Assembly: GCA_900548415.1 (NCBI GenBank)
Contig: URKO01000009.1
Coordinates: forward strand, 1 to 11,712
Direction of reading: 5' to 3'
Length of the DNA: 11,712 bases
Source of the DNA: an uncultured Porphyromonas sp.
Lineage (GTDB): Bacteria; Bacteroidota; Bacteroidia; Bacteroidales; Porphyromonadaceae
Part shown: piece after piece, positions 1 through 6,272 of the stretch
How positions within the stretch are numbered: position 1 is the stretch's first letter
Layout of the letters: the number at the start of each line of letters is the position of its first letter
Position numbers and translations under genes: made by a program
The notes under the pieces: model-generated
The model's input: only the letters and a program-made list of their open reading frames with translations
What the model was told of the DNA's origin: nothing
Databases searched by the model: none

Positions 1-338
1 ATAGTAAGGATGAAAAGTTGAGGTGCTTCCGCAGTTCCACATTCAATTACAAGGCAAAGTATGGAAATGATTGCGACTATGTATCTTATCCTGTAGCTAT
101 AGATGCGGTGCAAAGGGGTGTGCCAAGGCTTTGGATCGAAGGCGACAAGCTCTTATGGAGCGAAGTGACACCTCAAGTGATCTCTGTCTACGATATGTCT
201 GCAACCCTCATCCGCAGAGTGACGATAGCAGACGGAGTCTCGTCAGCTGGACTAGACTTCCTCACAAAGGGAGAGAGCTACCTCTTCGTCGTAGAGGACT
301 CCCTGGGCCAGAGATATGCGCAGACGTTGCTCTTTTGA
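1..338 (+). CDS. C-terminal end of a T9SS-exported protein (type A sorting domain), 5' truncated by the window
   Basis: The frame is open from the window edge (first full codon at 3) to TGA at 336-338, so this is the last ~111 residues of a longer protein. A TTG at 18 could be read as a start, but the frame continues upstream without a stop, so it is probably internal. The last ~60 residues follow the pattern of the Por secretion-tail domain: LLWSEVTPQVISVYDMSATL, a short spacer, then LDFLTKGESYLFVVED, then a closing strand ending in TLLF. In this family the domain is recognised by the type IX secretion machinery, cleaved by the PorU sortase, and the cargo is commonly joined to anionic LPS on the cell surface. 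The usual Gly after VYDMS (as in VYDMSG) is Ala here. The function of the cargo cannot be read from this tail. The family call for the tail is fairly secure. Confidence 0.72.
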   Translation, partial: SKDEKLRCFRSSTFNYKAKYGNDCDYVSYPVAIDAVQRGVPRLWIEGDKLLWSEVTPQVISVYDMSATLIRRVTIADGVSSAGLDFLTKGESYLFVVEDSLGQRYAQTLLF

Positions 339-471
339 TAAATACTTCCTATGCGCCTATAGGTAGCCGCAATAGACACTAGGCGTAAGACAAGTAGTGC
401 TGCGCTCTTTGACTTGCAGTTAAGCTTAGCGAGTAATAGCCATGTACGCGGCATGGTGTCGGGGTAGGTCA

Positions 472-503
472 TTTGTTTTTGCAGCGAGAAATTAGTACCT
501 TTG
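472..503 (+). promoter_or_regulatory. Bacteroidota-type promoter for the NlpC/P60-pth gene run
   Basis: A TTTG at 472-475 is followed after exactly 20 bp by TACCTTTG at 496-503, a full match to the Bacteroidota -7 consensus TAnnTTTG. Transcription would start near 508-512, leaving a leader of about 35 nt before the ATG at 545. This also argues against the longer reading frame that begins with TTG at 473, because that codon would lie in the -33 box. Confidence 0.75.
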
Positions 504-544
504 CCCCAAATGTACAGCTACCCATAGCTATAACGACATACTGG

Positions 545-1261
545 ATGAGTTATAAACCTAGATCTATCAGACTGCTCCTAAGCACCTTCCTGCTCGCATT
601 GCTCCTGAGTCAATGTGCAGCCAAGAGTCCCAGCGGTATGACTTCTAAGCGCCCTATACTAAAGCGCCCCCCCATACATCGTGTAGTGGGAGATACAAAA
701 GCGCAAACGGCACACGAAGAGCTGGTCGCTGATCTGATCGATACGGGCAAGGAGCTACTAGGCAAGCCGTACGGATATAGAGGTAATCTGCCCTGGCGTA
801 TGGACTGCTCGGGCTTCGTATCATACGTATACTCACGATATGGTATCACTGTGCCACGTGGATCCGCTACGCAAGCAAACTATGTCAAGCAAATCAAGAG
901 AGAGGAGATTTTACCGGGAGATCTACTCTTCTTCAAGGGGCGTAATCGCAACAGCGCGCGTGTGGGGCATGTGGCGATGGTCATCGATGTCGTCGATGGC
1001 GATCCGGTCATGATGCATAGTACCAATAGCCGTGGTATCATCATCGAGCGACTGAGTCGCAGCGCCTACTTCTCCAGTCGCTATCTGAGCGCTGGGCGTG
1101 TGCCTGAGATGAATGACTTGATCGAGGAGGGCTCTGTGATGGTACCTGAGCCAAAGCTCTCACCTATCGCTCCTAACCACAAGCTTGATCCCGTAGATAT
1201 AGACCGAGAGAACCTCCTACCAGAGATATCTGTAGGTGGTCCTATACAGTGGCGCAGATAG
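545..1261 (+). CDS. NlpC/P60 family lipoprotein, probable peptidoglycan endopeptidase
   Basis: Predicted product is 238 residues. The N-terminus has a basic start (MSYKPRSIR), a hydrophobic core and a lipobox LSQC with Cys24 as the lipidated residue, so it should be an envelope lipoprotein. The NlpC/P60 domain covers about 58-187: DCSGF with nucleophile Cys88, VGHVAMV with general-base His142, and His158 in MMHST as the likely third polar residue. All three catalytic positions are intact. Family members such as E. coli Spr/MepS cleave peptide bonds in peptidoglycan stems. The ~50 residues after the domain are Pro- and acid-rich with no domain I recognise. I chose ATG 545 over TTG 473 because the lipoprotein signal begins there and the promoter lies between them. 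It is first in a run with pth 54 bp downstream. The exact bond cleaved is not determinable here. Confidence 0.88.
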   Translation: MSYKPRSIRLLLSTFLLALLLSQCAAKSPSGMTSKRPILKRPPIHRVVGDTKAQTAHEELVADLIDTGKELLGKPYGYRGNLPWRMDCSGFVSYVYSRYGITVPRGSATQANYVKQIKREEILPGDLLFFKGRNRNSARVGHVAMVIDVVDGDPVMMHSTNSRGIIIERLSRSAYFSSRYLSAGRVPEMNDLIEEGSVMVPEPKLSPIAPNHKLDPVDIDRENLLPEISVGGPIQWRR

Positions 1262-1315
1262 GCTCTCTGTGAGACTGAGCGATGCGGTCTCGCGCTCATT
1301 GACATCTATCGCAAT

Positions 1316-1876
1316 ATGAATCAATACCTAATCGTCGGGCTCGGTAATCCTACGGAGGAGTATCGTGGCACGAGACACAACATAGGCTTTCGTATGGTGA
1401 GCCATCTTGCTGACAAGCAGGGATGGACATGGTCTACGGCTCGCCACGGGGAGATAGCCTCAGGACGCATTAAGAATGTCCAGCTGACGCTCCTCAAACC
1501 ATCTACCTATATGAACCTGAGCGGCACAGCCGTGCGCTACTGGATGCGGGAATTGAAGGTGCCGATAGAAAACATCCTCATCTGTCTCGATGACTTGGCA
1601 CTTCCCTTTGGCACACTTCGTATGAAGCCGGGAGGTAGTGCAGGCGGGCACAATGGTTTGAAGCATATCACCGAGCTACTCGGCACGGATCGCTATCCAC
1701 GACTACGCTTTGGCATAGGACATGACTACCCGAGGGGTAAGCAGATAGAGTATGTGCTGGCGCAGTTTCCCGAGGGGGAGCTGGCTGACATGCCGCGGCT
1801 CCTAGAGCGTACCGATGAGATGATCGAGAGCTTCTGCCTGATAGGTGTGGAGCGGACGATGAATAGCTTTAACTAG
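1316..1876 (+). CDS. pth: Peptidyl-tRNA hydrolase
   Basis: 186 residues, close to the usual ~190 for bacterial Pth. It hydrolyses the ester bond of peptidyl-tRNAs that drop off the ribosome, recycling tRNA in the cytoplasm. Family residues are present: the opening IVGLGNP with Asn11, TRHNIGF with catalytic His21, STYMNLSG with Asn67, the acidic DDLALPFG segment in which Asp92 aligns with the catalytic Asp of E. coli Pth, and GSAGGHNGLK with Asn113. The ATG at 1316 gives a complete N-terminus. The next gene, another ribosome-rescue factor, starts 7 bp after the stop, so the two are very likely co-transcribed. I see nothing unusual in the protein. Confidence 0.97.
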   Translation: MNQYLIVGLGNPTEEYRGTRHNIGFRMVSHLADKQGWTWSTARHGEIASGRIKNVQLTLLKPSTYMNLSGTAVRYWMRELKVPIENILICLDDLALPFGTLRMKPGGSAGGHNGLKHITELLGTDRYPRLRFGIGHDYPRGKQIEYVLAQFPEGELADMPRLLERTDEMIESFCLIGVERTMNSFN

Positions 1877-1883
1877 TCAAGCC

Positions 1884-2381
1884 ATGAGCAGACCTGTACG
1901 GATCGATAGCTTCCTCTGGGCGGTGCGTATCTTCAAGACGCGCTCCATAGCGCAGGATGCTTGTCGCAAGGGTAGGGTAGCGATCAATGATGTGACTGCC
2001 AAACCGGCTAAGATGGTCATGGCGGGCGACATCATATCGGTGCGCAAGCCTCCGGTGACGCTATCCTTTAAGGTGTTGCAGACCACGGCCAATCGTATGG
2101 GTGCTAAGCTCGTCCCTGAGTATATCCTCAATGTGACGCCTCCTGAGCAGTACGAGCTGCTAGAGATGAAGCGTATGTCGGGCTATGTGGATCGTGCACA
2201 GGGCCTTGGCAGACCGACCAAGCGTGAGCGACGGGACCTAGAGCAATTCCTCCAGGCACCAGTCGTGGAGGCACCTCTAGAGGAGTGGGATGATGAGCCA
2301 CTCGACTATGATGAGCCACTCGACTACGATGAGGAGCAAGACAGTCCCTCGTCAGATCTCCTCGACTGGGATAACTGGTAA
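1884..2381 (+). CDS. RNA-binding S4-domain protein, Hsp15 (HslR) family
   Basis: 165 residues. An S4 RNA-binding domain spans about 5-60 (RIDSFLWAVRIFKTRSIAQ, then CRKGRVAINDVTAKPAK and a DIISVRK strand). The basic linker GRPTKRERRDLEQF near 109-122 is typical of Hsp15. In E. coli, Hsp15 binds free 50S subunits that still carry a nascent chain-tRNA, a task close to that of Pth encoded just upstream. After residue ~124 the protein changes to a very acidic tail (about 125-165) rich in Asp, Glu, Pro and Trp, ending in DWDNW. It contains a DNA-level tandem repeat that encodes DEPLDY twice. Such a tail is absent from the short E. coli form as I know it. ATG 1884 is the only sensible start. The family call is firm; a role in ribosome rescue is by analogy. 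Confidence 0.9.
   Translation: MSRPVRIDSFLWAVRIFKTRSIAQDACRKGRVAINDVTAKPAKMVMAGDIISVRKPPVTLSFKVLQTTANRMGAKLVPEYILNVTPPEQYELLEMKRMSGYVDRAQGLGRPTKRERRDLEQFLQAPVVEAPLEEWDDEPLDYDEPLDYDEEQDSPSSDLLDWDNW
2292..2327 (+). repeat. Two-copy 18-bp tandem repeat inside the Hsp15-like gene
   Basis: The unit gatgagccactcgactat (2292-2309) is repeated directly at 2310-2327 with one difference, a final t to c. The difference is synonymous (TAT/TAC, Tyr). It encodes DEPLDY twice in frame within the acidic tail, so loss or gain of a copy would keep the frame. The near identity suggests a recent duplication. Confidence 0.95.
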
Positions 2382-2396
2382 GCAGCTGCTGACGAA

Positions 2397-3548
2397 ATGC
2401 AGTACACGCCTCGCATACTGATCATTCATAGAGCACTGGCTCCCTATCGGATAGACCTCTTCTCTCACTTGGCCAAGCGGTACGATGTAGAGCTATACTT
2501 AGAGTATGGTCAGCCACTAGAGCAAGACTTTAACTTAGCACAGCAAGGGGAGCGCATACAGTTTGACTATAAGCTATTAGCCCCTGGGGGGCGTCTCTTA
2601 CCTAATCTGCGTCCCGAGATTCTGCGTATCTTGCGCAAGCCGTATGACCTGATCCTCTGTAGTGAGTTCAATCTCCTGACAGGGATGCTCTACCTACTGC
2701 GTGGACGCTCCGCACGTCCCCTACCACGGCTGGTCTCTATCTGCGATGACAATATGGTCATGGCCGAGGCTACTATCGCTGACTCTTCCTACTGGTCTAA
2801 GCGCTGGCTGCTAGATCGCATCGATGGGGTGATCCTATGCAACGAGCAGGTGAAGGATCGCTATCGAGATCTATACCATGGAGAACTATCGAAGTGGCAC
2901 TACCTACCGATCGTACAAGATGAGCAATACTTGCAGCGACAGGTCGCACTAGCAGAGGCGCAGACCACAGCACTACGCTCCCGCTATGCTCTCCCTGACG
3001 GGCGGGCGATAATCCTCTACGTGGGGCGGCTTGATAAGGTAAAGAACTTGCCACGCCTCCTAGAGGCTTTCAGACTAGTTATCGACGAAGGGCTAGACCT
3101 CCAGCTGCTGATGGTGGGCGATGGACCGATGGATGCGGAGCTACGTCAGCAAGCTACGATGCTCAAGCTAGAGGAGCGTGTCACATTTGCCGGCAAGCAA
3201 CAGGGGAGTGACCTCTATGCGCACTACGGCCTTGGGGATGCGCTGATACTGCCCAGTACAAACGAACTCTTTGGAGCTACGGTTGCCGAGGCACTGGCCC
3301 TTGGTCTCCCAGTAGCGGTGAGCGAGGTAGCGGGCTCCTGCACACTCGTTCGCTCTGAGCGGGAGGGTTACAGACTGAACCCGCTAGATACAGAGGATAT
3401 AGCACGAGCCTTGCGGCATCTCTATGACTTGATAGGGGAGCGCTGTGGTGGGATCACCAGACAGTCGCTACTGCCCTATACTTTCGACCAATATATGTCG
3501 CAGCTAGATGGCTATCTAGATAGTTTGATCGCTGAGCGCTATAAGTAA
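2397..3548 (+). CDS. GT4-family (GT-B fold) glycosyltransferase
   Basis: 383 residues. The N-terminal half opens with ILIIHRALAPYRIDLFSHLA, the acceptor-side domain typical of GT4 enzymes that act on lipid- or LPS-linked glycans. The C-terminal Rossmann domain begins near 205 with IILYVGRLDKVKNLPRLLEA (Arg211 and Lys217 are the usual phosphate contacts of the sugar nucleotide), then MVGDGP at 239-244, and the E-x7-E signature with Glu290 and Glu298 in NELFGATVAEA. It should transfer a sugar from a nucleotide sugar with retention of anomeric configuration, at the cytoplasmic face of the inner membrane. Donor and acceptor cannot be read from the sequence. It starts 15 bp after the Hsp15-like gene, and its TAA is followed at once by the ATG of the membrane protein. 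LPS or surface polysaccharide synthesis is the likely setting, by inference. Confidence 0.9.
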   Translation: MQYTPRILIIHRALAPYRIDLFSHLAKRYDVELYLEYGQPLEQDFNLAQQGERIQFDYKLLAPGGRLLPNLRPEILRILRKPYDLILCSEFNLLTGMLYLLRGRSARPLPRLVSICDDNMVMAEATIADSSYWSKRWLLDRIDGVILCNEQVKDRYRDLYHGELSKWHYLPIVQDEQYLQRQVALAEAQTTALRSRYALPDGRAIILYVGRLDKVKNLPRLLEAFRLVIDEGLDLQLLMVGDGPMDAELRQQATMLKLEERVTFAGKQQGSDLYAHYGLGDALILPSTNELFGATVAEALALGLPVAVSEVAGSCTLVRSEREGYRLNPLDTEDIARALRHLYDLIGERCGGITRQSLLPYTFDQYMSQLDGYLDSLIAERYK

Positions 3549-4514
3549 ATGATACAACGCTATAAAAGTTCGCTCCCAGCACCACTGGCACTCCTTGTCT
3601 CGATAGTCGTGTGTCAACTATGTACCGCTATACAGTGGTACCTAGGTGATTCTATAAGCTTCCAAGTAAACAAGACGATGGCTCTAGTCCCTCTAGTGGC
3701 AAACGATCTAGCACTCGTAGCTACCCTAGTACTATCAGACCGCATAGCCATACAGCTTCTCCTCATCACGCCTCGTCAGCGGTCGCTCTTACTGCTCCTG
3801 CAGGCATTGCTCTTGGTACCGCTCACTACATTCTTTACGCTCAGCTGGTCCGTCTGGGCGCTCCCCGCGCTGCTCATCTCGCTATACCTGCAGATGCTCT
3901 GCTACAATCGTCCTGACCGGCGTCAGGTGCTCACCCTCGCAGGACTCATGATGGGCATTGCCGTGCTACTCTACCCCCCGTTGCTTCTGATCGTACCGCT
4001 GAGCTTGTCGCTCCTCGCCTTGATGAAGGTACGTCAGCTGCGCGCCTACCTCGCCTATCTCTGTGGCTTCGTCGCAATACTCTGGCTCGTACTGCCTACG
4101 CTCTATCTCTGGCAAGGTGCTACGCCACTGCTAGACCTCTACGCACAGCTACAGATCAGCGTAGAGGCGCTTCTAAGCCCCGCTACGCCCTTCGAGTGGA
4201 TAGGGTGGGGCGTTATAGCCCTGACGCTCGTTATGGCGCGTATCGGCCTAGAAAGCATTCGTGGAGGCTCTCACGTCGTCACTTGGTACCGACAGAGAGC
4301 ACTACTCCTGATGGCTACCTTCTTCCTCCTGCTGGCACTGGTACAGGCAGAGACGATGCGCTCTACGCTCCTACTAGCCGTACCGCTGGTCATCATACCG
4401 ATCACCCCCTGGGCGAGTCAGCTCTCACGCCATACGTGGCGCTACATGCTCCCGCTCTTTGTCCTCCTCGTCCTCACGCTGCAGCTGCTCCTCGCCGGCC
4501 TCGTCGTCCTCTAG
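3549..4514 (+). CDS. Polytopic inner-membrane protein, DUF6427-like
   Basis: 321 residues, strongly hydrophobic, with about nine or ten predicted membrane helices (roughly 11-31, 44-63, 80-97, 100-118, 128-157, 167-187, 216-232, 249-266, 272-287, 299-320). The layout, and a central segment of R-x-Q-x5-AG-x3-G followed by a Pro-containing helix and a short basic loop, resemble DUF6427, a membrane family of unknown function that I know from Bacteroidota. I am not certain of that assignment. No catalytic motif is visible. The ATG follows the stop of the glycosyltransferase with no spacing (taaATG), so translational coupling is likely, and a shared envelope-glycan role is a reasonable inference. 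It is the last gene of the run and is followed by a terminator. Confidence 0.82.
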   Translation: MIQRYKSSLPAPLALLVSIVVCQLCTAIQWYLGDSISFQVNKTMALVPLVANDLALVATLVLSDRIAIQLLLITPRQRSLLLLLQALLLVPLTTFFTLSWSVWALPALLISLYLQMLCYNRPDRRQVLTLAGLMMGIAVLLYPPLLLIVPLSLSLLALMKVRQLRAYLAYLCGFVAILWLVLPTLYLWQGATPLLDLYAQLQISVEALLSPATPFEWIGWGVIALTLVMARIGLESIRGGSHVVTWYRQRALLLMATFFLLLALVQAETMRSTLLLAVPLVIIPITPWASQLSRHTWRYMLPLFVLLVLTLQLLLAGLVVL

Positions 4515-4529
4515 GAGATATAAGCGCAT

Positions 4530-4578
4530 ACGAAAGTAGGTCAGAAAACTTTCGTTTCCCGACCTACTCGTTTTTGTT
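4530..4578 (+). terminator. Intrinsic terminator of the NlpC-pth-GT gene run
   Basis: Arms GTAGGTC (4536-4542) and GACCTAC (4561-4567) are perfect, and an inner GAAA (4544-4547)/TTTC (4555-4558) can extend the stem. The right arm is followed by tcg and then TTTTTGTT from 4571. It begins 15 bp after the TAG of the membrane protein and lies between convergent genes. On the opposite strand the hairpin is followed by ttcg and no T-run, so it serves mainly the plus strand. A second overlapping inverted repeat (4530-4536 with 4549-4555) offers an alternative fold. Confidence 0.7.
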
Positions 4579-4612
4579 GTCTAACTTCTATCTAACTGTC
4601 AAAGCGTTATGC

Positions 4613-5017
4613 TCATTGCGCCTTGCTCGTGCGTAGCTCTTTCCAAAGATCTATGACGAGTAGGACGGCGACGACGCAGACAAATGGTAGTATAGCTGCC
4701 TGTGCCCACGAGAAGTGGGGTAGGAGGTCTGTGCAGAGGTGCCCTACATTGAGCAGTAGGGTGAGACAAGCGAGTACGAAACTGACGATAGTGCTCCAGC
4801 GCTGCTTGCCGTAGCAGCTACAGAGCAGACCAACGAGTGGTACTAGGTAGAGTGCCCATCCCGTGAAAGTTGTCATGGCTGGGAGCTTCTCTGTGGTCAT
4901 CTCCTCCGTTGCTACGCTGAGACCAGCAAAGAGTGGCATCAGCTCACAGAGCGTGTGGAAGATGTATCCCATCGGGATGAAAGCCCATAGGAGGGCCGTG
5001 CGAGTTTGTCTATTCAT
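4613..5017 (-). CDS. Small four-helix membrane protein at the end of a TonB receptor operon
   Basis: 134 residues with four likely membrane helices (about 8-31, 51-68, 74-97, 104-123) and a short basic C-terminus. I do not recognise the family. The notable feature is a motif present twice: HTLCELMPLF (21-30) at the end of helix 1 and HLCTDLLPHF (93-102) at the end of helix 3, both H-x3-[E/D]-L-[M/L]-P-x-F with a Cys three or two residues after the His. This suggests a duplicated two-helix unit and possible metal or haem contacts by His, Cys and acidic side chains. The ATG at 5017 is 7 bp after the stop of the DUF4374 lipoprotein, so it is surely co-transcribed with it. A role in moving or handling the imported metal at the inner membrane is my inference. 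It lacks the CxxHC-type motif expected of MerC. Confidence 0.8.
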   Translation of the reverse strand: MNRQTRTALLWAFIPMGYIFHTLCELMPLFAGLSVATEEMTTEKLPAMTTFTGWALYLVPLVGLLCSCYGKQRWSTIVSFVLACLTLLLNVGHLCTDLLPHFSWAQAAILPFVCVVAVLLVIDLWKELRTSKAQ

Positions 5018-5024
5018 AGTTTGT

Positions 5025-6233
5025 TTAGAGCTTTATGATTTTATAGATGCCAGCAGGTGTAGTCACTACGGGCTTGTTGCTGCCCTGCCCTGTAGCTGGG
5101 TCGTAGCTGTAGAAGCCCAGACCGTCTTTAGCGTGTATGCCGAAGTAGATCTTGCCGTTGTAGGCGATGGTGGCATTAGCACTCCAGCCACTAGATCCGG
5201 GCAGTGGGAGTATCTTGCCCTTGCCACTCTTGAGGTCTAGCTCATAGGGGACGAAGTCTTTGTTTTTGGTAAAGGTCTTGTCGTTGGGATCAACAACGAG
5301 CGAAGGCTTCTCCAAAAAGAAGTAGACCTTGCCCTTGTAGTAGGTCATCGTCATACCATAAGAGGTGTGCTCTGCGCCATCAGCTTTGGTCACGGAGACG
5401 TAGTACTCCTTGTCAAAGTCGGTCTCGCCCTTTTTGATCCGTAAGATACCCTCAGGCTTGCCAAACATGGCACTGCGAGGTCCTGAATAGAAGTATATGT
5501 TACCTGCCTCGTCGAGGATGGCACTGGTGTGTCCGACCATACCAAGGCTCTGTACGCGAGCGTCCTTGATGACCTTCTCGACCTTGTCCGTGGCGACATC
5601 AATGACCGCCACAGAGGCTGGCTCATCGTATAGCTCCATCATGGACTTTGTCTGATTGAGACAGAGGAAGAGCTTGCCATCTCGCACGATACCAGTCCCA
5701 GCGTCGGGATCTTTGTCAGGAGCCTCAGCCTTGGGATCTGTAGCAGCATAGGGAGAGAGGTCTATCTCGCCCATCTCTTGCATGGTGGAGGGGTTAAAGA
5801 TGACGAGCTGACCACGGCTAGCGCAGGTCACGCCGTAAGCCTTCGTATCGCTGGCGAAGATGACCTCAAGGACGTTGGGAGAGCCCTTGAAAGAGAGTGT
5901 CGTAACCTCCTGTAGCTTACCATCCTTCATCTGATACTTGCGTAGCGTCTGCTCGCCACCAAAGCCATACATACTGCCTGACATGGCGTAGATGTAGTCG
6001 CCGTACTTCTCTAGAAAGAGGTGCCCCACGGGGAGGGTCTGTGAATTGTCAAATGACGTCTGCACGCCCTCTGCGAGGTCGGCTAGGGGCGTGAGCTGGA
6101 AGGCATTCTCCACCTGTGAGGCGTAGATAAACTTGACTCCCTGCGTCTGCGGAGTGTTTTCCTCCTTTTGACATGAGCTGAGTGTGACTAGCCCTAAGAG
6201 GGCTGTGAGGATTAGTAAGCTAAGATGCTTCAT
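5025..6233 (-). CDS. DUF4374-family surface lipoprotein, Xus-type siderophore/metal uptake partner
   Basis: 402 residues from ATG 6233. The signal MKHLSLLILTALLGLVTLSS ends in a lipobox with Cys21, followed by QKEENT; the acidic residues fit surface export in Bacteroidota. The rest is a chain of beta-rich repeats (for example GQLVIFNP, GKLFLCLN, SVAVIDV, NIYFYSG, GKVYFFL, KIYFGI), consistent with a beta-propeller. This is the pattern I associate with DUF4374, typically encoded beside TonB receptors. As I recall, the Bacteroides protein XusB, which binds enterobactin-type siderophores at the surface, belongs here. An upstream in-frame ATG at 6263 would add ten residues in front of the signal peptide and is less likely. 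It starts 39 bp after the receptor stop. Ligand unknown; partnership with the receptor is well supported by position. Confidence 0.85.
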   Translation of the reverse strand: MKHLSLLILTALLGLVTLSSCQKEENTPQTQGVKFIYASQVENAFQLTPLADLAEGVQTSFDNSQTLPVGHLFLEKYGDYIYAMSGSMYGFGGEQTLRKYQMKDGKLQEVTTLSFKGSPNVLEVIFASDTKAYGVTCASRGQLVIFNPSTMQEMGEIDLSPYAATDPKAEAPDKDPDAGTGIVRDGKLFLCLNQTKSMMELYDEPASVAVIDVATDKVEKVIKDARVQSLGMVGHTSAILDEAGNIYFYSGPRSAMFGKPEGILRIKKGETDFDKEYYVSVTKADGAEHTSYGMTMTYYKGKVYFFLEKPSLVVDPNDKTFTKNKDFVPYELDLKSGKGKILPLPGSSGWSANATIAYNGKIYFGIHAKDGLGFYSYDPATGQGSNKPVVTTPAGIYKIIKL

Positions 6234-6272
6234 CGTTCTATTATTTATTAGGTTTATAATCATCTTGAGTAG

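Noticed and set aside
354..385. Inverted repeat CGCCTA/TAGGCG after the T9SS gene, as a terminator
   Set aside because: Only six pairs around a 20-nt loop, with no T-run after it. I cannot tell it from chance.
439..457. CCATG/CATGG hairpin just upstream of the NlpC promoter, as operator or terminator
   Set aside because: Five base pairs with no T-tract and no second site. Too weak to annotate.
4196..4636. Plus-strand frame of 146 residues overlapping the membrane protein gene and running past the terminator
   Set aside because: It is Arg/His/Pro-rich in the manner of an out-of-frame reading of a Leu-rich membrane gene, and it crosses the terminator hairpin.
4613..5017. MerC-type mercury transporter for the small membrane protein
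   Set aside because: Size and helix number fit, but the paired-cysteine CxxHC-type motif expected of MerC is absent.
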